Assembly: GCA_963575645.1 (NCBI GenBank) | Contig: OY754470.1 | Span: 9,866,501 to 9,930,500 of the forward strand | DNA length: 64,000 bases | Direction of reading: 5' to 3' | DNA from: Xanthostigma xanthostigma | Lineage: Eukaryota > Arthropoda > Insecta > Raphidioptera > Raphidiidae | Part shown: one piece after another, positions 1 through 11,032 of the stretch | How the letters are laid out: each line of letters opens with the position of its first letter | Position numbering within the stretch: the stretch's first letter is position 1 | Notes under the pieces: model-generated | The model's input: the letters and a program-made list of their open reading frames with translations, nothing else | Told to the model about the DNA's origin: nothing | The model's database searches: none | Position numbers and translations under genes: made by a program

Positions 1-1358
1 AGGATTTTTTTAAGATTGTGAATTAAATGAATATCCATATATATCTAAAATCTCGATAAACATATCTACAGCTAAAAATCTATTGCTTTTTAGGCTATGC
101 GCTCACGGACACTTTCTTAGTGACCTTTAAACTATAAAATAAAACCATATTCGATCAATTTAACCGAGAATCAAATCCCATAAAGTTTGTGCGGGCTCCT
201 TTCTTCTTATTATACTCAATCTTCTTTTTAAGTTTAAAATTATGTTTAGTTACATTTTTCCAGCGAAAATGTAGGTAATATAAGTGCCTTAATTTGTTAG
301 ATTTAATTATTACAACCTTGAAATAGAATTTGTGTTTTAAAAATGATTTACGATCTTCATAATAAAACAAAATGTGCTAAAATCCCCCTTTTCCCAATTA
401 GAATTTGAAACTTTCTGGCACATAAAAAATAATTTATTTATTGTCGTCATTTTTAATGAAGGACTTAATTGACCAATTAATATGATCACTTTATCCACAA
501 TATTTAATGCTTCAACTCTCTGAACACCCAATTGACATTTAAAAATAAATTATTGATTTAAAACCCCAACAATTCATCAAAAAGAAAAAAGTTCCATTAG
601 AAATAAAATAAAATCTTGATGTTTCGCAGCTCATTAATTAAAAAAACCGACTACAGCTGACACAAAAGTACAAAACAATCACCCTATATGAAAAGTTGTC
701 GGGTAAAAGCTCAACTATTTTTCATGTTGGAAACTTGAACATTGTGATAATTATTTATGGTCCAGGATTACATGACTCGGTGTAGGTGACTAAAACTTTA
801 AACGTGTTTTTCTCGAAACTATGACCACTGAAATTCAAGAACCACTCGATGGATTTAAATTATGTTTTTACAGCTTACTGAAAGCATAAAAAACAAGGAT
901 TTGATCGAAGGATATTGGTTTTGTTGAAAACTTCGACTTTTTTAACAATCTGTCCTTGCAATTTCGGGCGTAAGCTTTTAGAAGCCGCCATTTTATTAAT
1001 TTTCAAAACAAAAAATCTTCGATCAAGTCCTAGATTTATTATTGAACTAAAGACTTTTCTTTGTTTTATTGATTTTGGATGAACCAGCACAAAGTTATGA
1101 TGGTCACCGGAAAGCATTACCTATACTTGTGAGAGGGGTCCAACAAAGATGGCTATAACTTTGTCCAATTGTTTTTTTTTTAATTTAGTGAAGTCAACTT
1201 GAAATATTATAAGCTTTATGAAATAAATTAAATTTTGTCGAAAAACATATTTCATTAAACATTTTTTCATGCCTCTGACTACCCCTAGCCCCTTACACAA
1301 TATAAATAATTCGTTCCCCGCCCCAAAAGGTTTCTGATTTTCAATAATATAAAAAAAA
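1..1358. other. AT-rich stretch, no gene recognised
   Basis: Only short chance reading frames are present, the longest about 88 codons, with no recognisable domain. From about 1260 the text runs straight into the dispersed repeat beginning at 1359, so at least the last 100 bases may be an extension of that repeat. Confidence 0.5.
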
Positions 1359-2776
1359 CCGGTCAAGTGCGAGTCGGACTCGCACACGAAGGGTTCCGTA
1401 CACTATGTACTTTTTAAATACTTTTGTAAAAGAAACAAGAGAGGCGCTATAACAATATGTAACCAGTGGGAGTATGCAAGTAGTTCAAGAATTTCAAGGC
1501 GTGAAATTTTACATAATTCACCCCGGCGTTTTTATATTATAAACACTTTTTTTACAAAAATTTCTTGTAGAATAAAATAATATAAGGTTTTGATAAATAT
1601 ACCATTATATCAAATAACAACGTTATGGCAAATATCTCTGTTGCGCATGCGCCGATTTCCCCAAAAAAAAAAAAATACAAAACTTTAGAATATTAAACGA
1701 TTATGAAACGTATACCATTATTATATAAAAACAATGTTATAGCACATATCTCTTCTGCGCATGCGCCGCCTTTCCCCCTAAAACTTTTTACAAAACTTTC
1801 TTTTAAAATAGAATAATAAACCATTATGAAATATATACTATTATTATATAAAACAACATTATTGCATATATTTCTTTTGCGCATGCGCCAATTTTTACCA
1901 AAAAATTACAAAACTTTTGTAAACATAGATAGAATAATAAACCGTAATGAAAAGTATACCGTTATTATATAAAAAACAGCCTTATAGTATATATTTCTTC
2001 TACGCATGCGCCGATTTTTTTCAAAAATTTATTTTACAAAACTCCTGTAAAACAAAATAATACGCCTTTATGAAAAGTATACTATTATCTTATAAAAACA
2101 ACATTATAATATATATTTCTTTTGCGCTTGCGCCGACGTCTCTGAAAAACAATAGGCCTCTTCATATTTGCATATCAAACATCCTCCCAAAATTTGGTTT
2201 CATTCCGCTCATCCATGGTGTTGGAATGGTAAAAAATGTAAAAAATGACGTTTGCATCTGTCAAAGCAATATGTTCTAATAATTAAAATTAGTTATTCAA
2301 ATCGTTAACTCAGAAGGCGTTGCCTTTCACAAAATACTAATGTCAAAAGACTGACTAATGACATTCGTTTTTGAACAAATGCAATCTTTTTTTTTAAGAC
2401 AAAACATACGCAATATTTAAATTCCCATAGTACACTATGCAACAAACGAAGACAGACGATCTCCGTGTATGCTATGGATTAGACAAAATTGAATTTATAC
2501 ATTATATTTCTATATAAAGCTGTACAAAAAAAGTGTTTCGACGAATTCTGTTATACAAAATCTATGTAAAATTTTCTCCTCTTTCGTTTAAGACAGGTCT
2601 CGAAACGATCTGATTTAAATTGAACGAATTATAAGCAAAAAACTTAGTTTGCTCCTCTTTTGGGAGTTTTGGGGGGTTTTTAATTATTTGTTGTTCTAGC
2701 GGCAATAGAAATACACACTCTGTGAAAATTTCAACTCTCTACCTATTACGGTTCTTGAGATACAGCCCGCTGACAG

Positions 2777-2811
<35 letters not shown>

Positions 2812-2869
2812 GACAGCGGAGGCTTAGTAATAGGGTCCCGTTTGAGCACCCTTCGGGTACGGAACCCTA
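1359..2869. repeat. Dispersed repeat with CCGGTCAAGTGCGAG head
   Basis: The left end reads CCGGTCAAGTGCGAGTCGG and continues through GAAGGGTTCCGTAC. The right end reads GTACGGAACCCT, so GGGTTCCGTAC occurs inverted at the two ends. Just inside the right end is a CAGA/GGACA microsatellite (about 2770-2816) followed by GCGGAGGCTTAGTAATAGGG. From memory this head and tail are a very common repeat pair in moth and butterfly genomes. No coding capacity is visible. The core is occupied by the 122-bp array at 1570. Another fragment of the GGGTTCCGTA end lies near 37608. Confidence 0.7.
1570..2240. repeat. Five-copy tandem array, about 122-bp unit
   Basis: Five diverged units each run from an AATAATAAACCATTATGAAA-like start through a GCGCATGCGCC core and a TTTACAAAACTTT end. 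The cores sit at 1643, 1757, 1879, 2002 and 2124, giving spacings of 114, 122, 123 and 122. The last unit runs into the tail seen in single copies at 19218, 26764 and 30203 (AAACATCCTCCCAAAATTTGG and then GTTGGAATGG). A shorter array of the same unit lies at 56880-57175. Confidence 0.85.
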
Positions 2870-3823
2870 AAAACAAAAATTAAAAAAATCATCAAAATCG
2901 AAGCTGTTCTTGCGGACTTCGAAGTAAAAGGCTTCATTGACGCGACTATAATAGTATCTCTTGCCTATATGAGAATGATTTCCTTTATTTGATTGTCACA
3001 CTTGAAGCGTTAAAAACAGATATTTTTTTTAATGTTTTATTTGAGTGAAACCAATCCATTTTGAACAGTCGATGTAGCGTAACTGTGTCTAGCTCCAGCA
3101 ATTGTTCGGTGTGCTCCCTTCGATAATATCTTTTTGAATGAATCAAGGAATTCCCGGTATTATAGGAACGTGTTGTTCACTTTAACTACCTTTTATTCAA
3201 ACTTAAATATGCATAAAACTTAAATTCATTGCTATCGGGAAAGATGTTGTCTGTAGAAGGTTTCAAATTTACATTTAAATCAAATCTGTTATTACAATGC
3301 ATATATCCATAGTCAATGCATATATAAGGGTCTCCCAAAAATACACCGCCATAATATGTAAACAGCCAGCGATGGATTTATAACTAAGGCACTCTAGACA
3401 CCGGCCTAGGGCACCACATTACGAGAATACTTCTTTCCTAGAGTTAAAACTATTTCGGTTCATAGACTTCTGATTAAAAATTATGTGTTTGCACAGAACT
3501 TTATTTATGATCACTTCATGAAAATGTAGACGACGTTTCTTCTGGATCTAATATTATGAAAAATAGTAGAAGTTCATAAAGTGAAACAAACATATTAAAA
3601 GACGACGATATTAACAAAAACAGATCCTGCGCTATGAATCAAAACAAGAGAAAGAGAAAAACTGGGTACCGTTCACTATAAAAACCTAGGGCACCAAAAG
3701 TTAAATTCGGCGCTGCAAACAGCGATAGAAAATGTTTTTTTTTTTTTTTTTTGTAAATATTAATACCAGTTCAGCTCTCCTGGTAGAGTTGGGAAATAAA
3801 TAACTTCACGATGACAACATCAC
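2870..3823. other. No gene; AT-rich, poly-T run near 3731
   Basis: There are no long frames and no inverted ends that I could pair. A run of about 22 T near 3731 may be the end of an unrecognised retroposed piece. Confidence 0.4.
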
Positions 3824-4032
3824 TGTGACCAGCCGTCTAAAATGATCACTGTGATCTGACAAAAGGGAACTACGTTCCAAAGTAACGTACGTTGTTCCAT
3901 GTCACCGCAATCACGACGGTCGCTCCAACCGTGTAGCCGACGTAACGTCCGACCGAGTGTTTGCTCGGTCGGGATCGAGGTGACAAAGTCACGATGATAT
4001 TTGTGTAACTGGAACAACAGTCACTGTGATCA
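3824..4032. other. GC-richer segment with strong hairpin
   Basis: This 200-bp block is clearly richer in G and C than its surroundings. Its edges carry inverted forms of TCACTGTGATC (near 3850 and 4020). Inside, CCGACCGAG at 3948 pairs with CTCGGTCGG after a 6-base loop. It could be a small MITE, but no target duplication was found. A 66-codon minus-strand frame covers it and matches nothing I know. Confidence 0.4.
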
Positions 4033-4376
4033 CGTATGAATCTATACTAATTTAATATGACGCATTCTACACTGTATTTACAGTATTCCAGAATAAAGCT
4101 ACATTATTATTATTATTATTATTATAAAGCTGAAGAGTTTGTTTGTTTGTTTGGTTGGTTGAACGTGCTAATCTCAGGAACTACTGGTTCAAATTGAAAA
4201 AAAAAATTGTTGGATAGCCCATTTAACCAGGAAGGCTATAGGCTATATAATATTACGCTACGACCAATAGGAGCGGAGCATCAATGAAAAATGTTGCAAA
4301 ATGTATATCAAAAATACCTTCTATTCAGGTGAAATGCCGTAACTACATATATCAATATTAGGTCGGACATTCACAA

Positions 4377-4448
4377 GCCCAGCTCGGTCAGTTGGTAGAG
4401 CATGTGACTGTTAATATCAGGGTCGTGGGTTCGAGCCCCATGTTGGGC
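4377..4448 (+). other. tRNA-Lys-like pseudogene inside Helitron
   Basis: It is 72 nt long with a fully paired 7-bp acceptor (GCCCAGC with GTTGGGC, G-U allowed), an A-box-like D arm and a good B box (GGGTTCGAGCCCC). The sequence follows tRNA-Lys, but the anticodon position reads GTT instead of CTT. The anticodon stem TGTGA/TATCA has two mismatches, so it is unlikely to be functional. The same derivative recurs at 25264-25335, showing it was already part of the mobile unit. Confidence 0.7.
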
Positions 4449-4588
4449 GAGTATTTTTATTTTTTTTTTTTTTTTATTTTCCACATTGCTTTCTTCTAAG
4501 GTTTACGTTTAAATTTATTTTAATTTTATTTACGACTAATTAAAATTAAATAAATCTAATTAATAGTTCATTTGAAAACTGTTACAAC

Positions 4589-4967
4589 CAGCGGTTGCCA
4601 AAGTGGTGGTCCGCGGACCACTAGTGGTCCGCGAGAAAATTTCGCTGGTCCGCAGAAAAATGTGGAATATACTTACTCATCATGTTAAGTTATGTTTTAA
4701 GATGCATTAAAACATGATTCAATTCATAACAATACGTGACAAGTTATAAAAACTTCTGTTTTATTTTATTATGGTTTATTAATAAAGCTTTCATAACTTG
4801 GTTACTATTAATAGTTTCATTTTATTAACTAGGTACATTTTATGTGTTCTTTGATCACAATTTTTTTTTATAAATATATTTAACACTTAAAAAATCCTAT
4901 TAGTGGTCCGCGGGATTTAAATTATGAATTAACTGGTCCGTGAGGTCAAAAAGTTTGGCGACCGCTG
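4589..4967. mobile_element. hAT-type MITE nested in Helitron
   Basis: The ends are CAGCGGTTGCCAAA and, reverse-complemented, CAGCGGTCGCCAAA, with internal TGGTCCGCGG repeats. The paralogous Helitron at 24990 has an empty site (near 25463) reading straight through GTTACAACTATAGG. Here GTTACAAC precedes the element and CTTACAAC follows it after two extra bases, so the 8-bp duplication is slightly degraded. Confidence 0.8.
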
Positions 4968-6719
4968 GACTTACAACTATAGGTATCTGTATAAAAATAA
5001 TTTTCCTACAGTGTTTTCAATTAAATATTTATTATATTTTATTAGTTACAGTAATTATTGATTTAAAAGAAATGAAAAAAGTATAAATACTGCTTTTTAT
5101 CGACAATAACCTTTGAACGGTAATTCAGATCATCATGAAATTTGGACACAACATTCATCTCGGTAAACTAAGATGAATGTGCGTATTCATGTCCCTCGCT
5201 TCCCCATTCGTTCTTTTGCACCCGGGTGAAACCGGACGGGATCGCTAGTTACTTATTTATATTTAACATTATGAAAACGTTGTGGATCAACTGAAGATTT
5301 CCCTGTCACTATTTTCATTATATATAGATTAGTATTACATTAAGTCGGATGATAGTTTTCGCTTCACTCGTTTGTTGACAGAATTGCTTCCAAGATTGTA
5401 ATATTGTGCACCTGAACAGATTTGCGCTAATAGAATAAAGACACAAGAGATAGTTGTTTCTGTGAATTTATTTTTATCCTTATCATGTGCATATAGCCTA
5501 TGCTGCTGAGCACTTTTCTTTTATTAAAAAATTGGTTGTCTGTAAAGTCGGTTTACGGACGATAGTTTTACGTGATAACGTATTCCGTAATACATAACCT
5601 AAATTTATAAGTATAATAATTATAATAATTCGAATCTATGATATTGCATCTTTCGCTTCAAATTTAGGTTAATTTTATTTATTTAAATTACTCACCATAT
5701 AATATAATTGTTTTTTTTAACTTTCTTTCTTTCGTATTTATTTTAAGTCTCAAAGATTAGCTGTCATAATATTTATAAAACAATTGTTTCACTGTTTATA
5801 ATATAAAATTCCAAAACCTACTTACAATATTTAAGTATTTTCATACGTCAAAAAATTGATTTTTATAATGATAAAATTTGTAAGAAAACGATTTTTTCGA
5901 GAGATGAGACCTAGCTAAAACGATTTTTTGCCCCCCAAAATCCCTTTTCAGTAAATTTCATCCAAATCGTTAGGGCCGTTTTCGAGAAAAGCACGCACAG
6001 GGTCAGGCGGAACGTTACGCGTTACGCGTTACGAACGTTAGGAACGTTACGTTAGGAACGTTACACTCGTGCATGCAGCCGGTGTTTTATCAATTTATAA
6101 GATTGGTGATTCATCAATTTATAAGACGTTATCACGTCAAAAAAAAAATTATGTTTATATTTAAGTTCGGTTGAACTGTTCAAATGAAAGATTATGCAAA
6201 GAAAGTTTTTACATTTATAAATTAAGTATCTCTATAATTTTGTGTGTACAAAATATACATTCCACAGCGTAATGTACAGCTGTGGAGACTTTCTTTGAAT
6301 AATCTTTTACTTTGTAGGCCGCTATTAAGACACGATTTAGATTACCGCTGTATTTAGGTATTAGCGTTATTTAAACCGCTTAAGCCGTGCTCTATATTAA
6401 AAGCACTGCTTTATATGCATTACACACAAAAGGTATATGCAGAGTCTGATATCTTCATAGTGAATCGAATTTGGTTAATCCGTTTTCTAATCTACCAAAT
6501 CCCAGACCTTCCGAATCTTCTGAGCTGTTTGTTTTACAGACAATGTTATTTGTTTGTCAACATGTAACAATTAATAATACCTTGAATTCCGCTGCCTAAA
6601 ACTTTCTATAAATACAGAATGTCCTGAAAAACCATTCACATAAAATAAAACTGTATCAAATTGTCGAAGTTCGTTTTATATATAGGATATAGTTATTACT
6701 AAATTATGATAATACATTT

Positions 6720-6805
6720 TTGCACTACCTCTTACAAAATAGCCGTTTAACATGCACATAGACAGACATTTAAAGGAACTCATTACGCACTAGTGCGGCA
6801 AAATA
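6720..6805 (+). repeat. 90-bp short dispersed repeat, copy 1
   Basis: It starts TTTGCACTACCTCTTACAAA and ends GCACTAGTGCGGCAA. Related copies lie at 34461-34550 (same strand) and 59716-59797 (opposite strand, in the receptor intron). The middle holds GCATG and CAGACA half-sites that form a weak hairpin in the other copies. Confidence 0.6.
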
Positions 6806-6996
6806 AAATAAAACTGATCGCGTTATACTCATTCCATAATAAATCACCGTTTGTCTGTTGTTTTTTTGTAGCCTGCCATTAGAATTAAAGACGTTGTTCA
6901 AAATTGAACTGTCAAAAATTTTGAAAATGGAGTGAAAAGCAACTATTTTATAGGAGATAGGTACGTGAAAAAATCTTATTTATACTTCGTGCGTAA

Positions 6997-7470
6997 AGCC
7001 GCACTTTTCACTATGCAACATGTTTAATAAACTTATGTTGTACAACACAGTTGCGACCCATATTGCAACAAGTTTAAGAATACATTAATAAAGTTGTACA
7101 ACAAACATGTTTTACAACATAAAATCATGTTTTGCAACAGGTTTCAGTCTTCCCGGCCCGAGTCGGTAAGGATCAAAGGAAATCTGTGTATTATCATCTT
7201 TTGTTAATAGAACATGCTCGCGTATTTGAACCTTTTAGCCGCATTTATAATATGCAACATCTTTTATAAACTTTAGTAGCGTCGTTTGATGCCATCTTGT
7301 CAACTGGACTGACAAAAGTTTGTTTAAACATGTTTGAAATAAATAGGACAACCACAGAAATGTTGTACAACAAATGTTGTAAAAAGTTTTTAAACAAAAG
7401 TTCGAAGTTTTAGGCAACATGTTTACCAAACAAAAGTTTATAAAACATGTTGCATAGTGTAAATGCGGCT
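6997..7470. mobile_element. Harbinger-type MITE (TAA target)
   Basis: TIRs start AGCCGC and run on through CTATGCAACATG at both ends. A TAA duplication lies at 6994-6996 and 7471-7473. A third, direct copy of the end sequence is found internally at about 7231. It is nested inside the 5528-8169 element and non-coding. Confidence 0.8.
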
Positions 7471-8169
7471 TAATACTACTGTTAATAAAATACTATGTAT
7501 ACAATCTACTGTTATGACAGCTATAACCAGTTTTGATCATAAAATAATCAATGCCGATATAACACCTATTGATTTCATAACTTTGTCGTCGAATCAAGCG
7601 CATCAGATATTCTACAAATAATATGTGCGCCTATATTTTTGACGTGATAACGTCTTATAAATTGATGAAACACCAATCTTATAAATTGATGAAACACCGG
7701 CTGCATGTACGGAAAAGTGTCACGTTCCGAAATGTGTCACGTTCCGCCTGACCCTGTGCGCGCAAGCGAGAGCGCAGTATAAGCGATAGAGAAGCACGAT
7801 CGGCACAAGTTTGACAGCTACAAGAATTTATTTATTAAAGATCACAAGACACAAACTTCCAATAGACTGCCACAGTTCGCTCGTATATATACTTACAGGG
7901 AGTGAAAAATCCACACCACCCGACCGTCCGTTTATTAAAACTGCGTGTATTTTGAAAACGGTTCATTATATTTAAAAACCGTTTCTACAGTTGGTTAGAA
8001 CTCTAATTTTACTATTTAAATATGTAAAAATAAATGTTTGGAAACGTATACGTACAATGTGAAAAATAAAAAAAGTTATTTTTCAACACTTTACGAGTAT
8101 GGTTCAATGTTTCTTTATGACGTTATCACAACTGTCGTCCGTAAACCGACTTTACAGACAACCGATTTT

Positions 8170-8844
8170 TTAAATTTTATTTCATTTCATCTCTTATAAT
8201 AATAATAATAATAGCAAATCCGGATTTCAGGATAAAATATGAGAAATGAAATTTTATTTATAAAATTAAAAGATTAAGACAACAGTATTTAAGTACAAAT
8301 TTATGTAGCACTTTTAACTTGTTAGGTAAATATAAACTTGAAAATTCACGCGCAGCTATGAGAGTTTTAAAAAGTTTCACCTTTTCAAGTGATCTGTCAA
8401 TACAAAAAAATCTTCTTTTTCGTTTAAAAGCATCAGAAACATATTTAATAAAAACTTTTCAAATACAGAATATGTTAAAAGTAAAAGTTATTTTGAAACC
8501 TCAATATACCGAATGACGCAAAAGTCACTTGCCATTTAAAAATTCAGTTGTCATTTTTAACTTATTTTGATTGTTAAGAGCCCGTTTGCCGATCTCAGAG
8601 GGAAAATTGTACTTTGCGGCGTGTCGTGAGGAAACATTTCGAACCATTCCATTCATAATAGTAAAACCAATATATTGTGGTCTATGAAAATTGAATGCTC
8701 TAGCTCTCTATCCTTCACACATGTCACAAGTTTTAACAAGAGGACCGAATTATCAGTTGCCTATACTAAAGTGATATAGGTACATACTATCATAGGTACA
8801 CAGACACACACACACACACACAGTATTTAGAAGGTATTATATAG
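8170..8844. other. No gene recognised; short CA microsatellite
   Basis: It holds short frames only, with an (CA)n run near 8806-8821 just left of the palindromic element. Confidence 0.45.
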
Positions 8845-9061
8845 TGTAGCAAGTTTTGTTACATTAACTCTCTCTTTTTTTTGTAATATTGTCAAAATTA
8901 GTTTTCCTTAGCTACGCTCGAAAAATGAAAGTTATCTATCAATTAAATGTTTCCAAAAATAAAAACAACATTAATTTTTCCAGCGTAGCTAAGGAAAACT
9001 AATTTTGACAATATTACAAAAAAGAGAGAGAGAGTGAGATAATGTAACAAAACTTGCTACA
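8845..9061. mobile_element. Near-palindromic fold-back MITE
   Basis: Arms of about 85 bp, starting TGTAGCAAGTTTTGTTACAT, are nearly perfect inverted copies around a short spacer. ATAG flanks both sides (8841-8844 and 9062-9065), consistent with a 4-bp duplication. The arms contain (CT)n and CCTTAGCTACGCT. Confidence 0.8.
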
Positions 9062-9186
9062 ATAGGGATGTGCTATATCCATTTTATATACCTACAGAAT
9101 TACAAAACATTACAACATAAATTATTTGTAAAGAAATATTTTACAAAGAATAGAAACTCTATAAATGATATCTCATTTATAGAGTA

Positions 9187-10050
9187 CTAGCGGCCCTGTA
9201 CGTGCTTCGCTATGTATAAAGTGAAATAATAAAAAAATTTAATTGGAACATCAAATTCATTCATTCAAATAAAAAATTATTTTATTAATTGCTAGCTATT
9301 TTAAAATATACATGTGCGTATATGTGTGTATGGAAATATATATGACTGCATACGTCAATATATTATATAAAAATGTCATTAAATAATTCATTTTTAAATC
9401 GACGTGCTTCCATCTGTTACAAAAAAATAAAACACCCGTATGCACACAATATGTTTTTTCAAATAAAGAAACACACATACATACATGTAATTCACTTCAA
9501 CAGTTCAAAACATACCGTTTGTGTAAATGCGTTTGACAATTTAATTCAAAAAAAGCCTGTAAACGATATGAAACACCGACGACTCGCTAAAAAACTGAGA
9601 AAATTTGAACAATTCAAGACTCACCGTTTGTATGAATGCACTCAACAATATGTTTAAAAATATAAACACAAAGCAATAATTATCGCTGACAATTTGCTTT
9701 AATCGAAGCACGTCCAAAATGAAATGACCGCATGAATGACATAACAACATGCTTGTACTGTCAACACTAAAAAAAGTTTCAATTTGACAGCACAGTCCCC
9801 ATCCGAAAAAAATTCAATTTGACAGCAAAATCCCCATTAACAAAATGATCCGCCATTTATTGAATTCATTTGTTACAAAAAATGTGATAAATGAAGAACC
9901 GCTCGACCGATTTTGTGCAAACTTCACATAAACCATCTACTAAATAGTCCGAACAAAGCCTAAAAATTTGGTTTGGATAGGTGAGCCCGTTCTTGAGTTA
10001 TAAAATTACAACGAAAAGTGGCATTGATTTTTATAATACATATATATAGA
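9187..10050 (-). mobile_element. Helitron-like element, minus strand
   Basis: Read on the minus strand it begins A|TCTATATATATG, continues with CACTTTTCGTTGTAATTT and AACGGGCTCACC, and ends GGGCCGCTAG|T. Those are the TC..CTAG ends of Helitrons in the expected A/T context. The longest frame inside (94 codons) shows no Rep or helicase motif, so it is non-autonomous. Confidence 0.7.
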
Positions 10051-10483
10051 TATTTATATTTATGTCTCTATCTGTACATACTATATCGCAAAATTGAAAA
10101 TGTGCACCAATTTCGCCAAAAGCTGCTTCGAGCTTAACTTGCTCAAATATTAAGTTAATTTTGCTCCACTCTGTATATTATTATTATAAAAAAATATATT
10201 GTATTGGAAAATTATGTTGGATTTCTCTATAATATATATTTATTGCACATACCGCTAAACTAGCGGTATGTGCTTTATTATCGCTTTGTGCATCAGAGCT
10301 GACTTTCGTTCAGATAAGAAGTTATATCTAAGTTAATTTCACACGAAATCCATTCAAAATGAAACTTTTTGAAAAGAGGAGATTCTGATCTATAAAACAG
10401 AACCATTTTTAAATCAATTCGAGTTCATAAATACTATTAAAATTGTAATTGAAAATCACAAACAGCAGTTGTCGGTTGGTCTG

Positions 10484-10523
10484 TACGTATGTACGTACGT
10501 ACGTACGTATGTACGTACGTACG
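10484..10523. repeat. TACG microsatellite
   Basis: About ten TACG units with two interrupting T changes. The 63-codon plus-strand frame here is a by-product of the repeat. Confidence 0.9.
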
Positions 10524-10786
10524 TCACGACTCTACAGATCGCAATTTTGGTCGGATCCCCTTGGGTTATATTTTATTCACTTTGTTTACTATCAGACCAG
10601 AACCCTATATAAATTCACTAAAATGTGTTCAGTAGTTTAATTTTTATAAACAGTTTTTTTTTATTATTTTTGACAGCTAATTAAAATAAAAAAACAAAAA
10701 ACATAATAAATATACTCAATTAATGTAGTATGATACGTAAAATAACTGCTACACTTCTATACCATAATAACAAAGGCGTTGTACGG

Positions 10787-10858
10787 CATCGGTGTGGCCG
10801 AACGGTTAAAGCGTAAGTCCTGTAATCCCAAGGTGCCGGGTTCGATTCCCGCTGACAT
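10787..10858 (+). other. tRNA-like sequence, pseudogene or SINE head
   Basis: An A-box-like GTGGCCGAACGGTTAAAGC and a B box GCCGGGTTCGATTCCCGC are correctly spaced for a tRNA, but the acceptor ends pair poorly and the anticodon arm is unclear. A T-rich tail follows. A 5' half of the same type is at 56015-56045. Confidence 0.5.
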
Positions 10859-11032
10859 AAGAATTTTTATTTTTATATTCCATTTTATTCCACTTAATTC
10901 CACTTAATATTTATATATTATATATAATATATTTCTCATATATTTTTTTTATTATTATTTTTTTTTTTTCATTTTATTTTTTTCATTTAAATTTTTTAAT
11001 TGTTTTTTTTAATCTATTGCACATACCGCTAG

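Larger units (their letters stand above)
4041..5248 (+). mobile_element. Helitron-like element carrying tRNA-like insert
   Basis: The 5' end is A|TCTATACTAAT and the 3' end is ATCGCTAG|T, the A/T insertion and CTRR-type terminus expected of Helitrons. The body has the AAGCTGAAGAGTTTGTTTG motif and GAACGTGCTAATCTCAGGAA, shared with the copies at 24990 and 34855 and resembling, from memory, the lepidopteran non-autonomous Helitron group. It differs from the 24990 copy by an (ATT)n-ended insert near 4050-4122 and a hAT-type insertion at 4589-4967. It has no protein-coding capacity. Confidence 0.75.
5528..8169. mobile_element. 2.6-kb TTAA-flanked DNA transposon relic
   Basis: TIRs of about 50 bp (AAAATTGGTTGTCTGTAAAG and on through CGGTTTACGGACGA) are inverted at 8115-8169, and TTAA lies at both edges (5524 and 8170). 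A second inverted block lies further in: 5985-6150 pairs with 7640-7775, sharing GCACAGGGTCAGGCGGAACG and ATCAATTTATAAGA. The left block has an iterated ACGTTA/CGTTACG stretch (6013-6064). No transposase frame remains. The TTAA target suggests piggyBac-like integration, but the termini are not typical, so the superfamily is uncertain. Confidence 0.7.
10260..11032. repeat. Segment bounded by matching ACCGCTA hairpins
   Basis: CTAGCGGTATGTGC at the left end is inverted as GCACATACCGCTAG at the right. Each boundary is itself a hairpin: ACCGCTA-AAC-TAGCGGT at 10254-10270 and ACCGCTA-GTG-TAGCGGT at about 11024-11041. The interior holds a TACG microsatellite and a tRNA-like element. Classification is unknown. 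Confidence 0.5.

Noticed and set aside
1359..2869. Calling the CCGGTCAAGTGCGAG repeat a TIR transposon
   Set aside because: Only an 11-12 bp inverted GGGTTCCGTAC was seen, with no target duplication; left as an unclassified repeat.
4377..4448. Functional tRNA gene
   Set aside because: The anticodon stem has two mismatches, the anticodon was altered relative to its tRNA-Lys relatives, and the same mutated form is carried by a second mobile copy.
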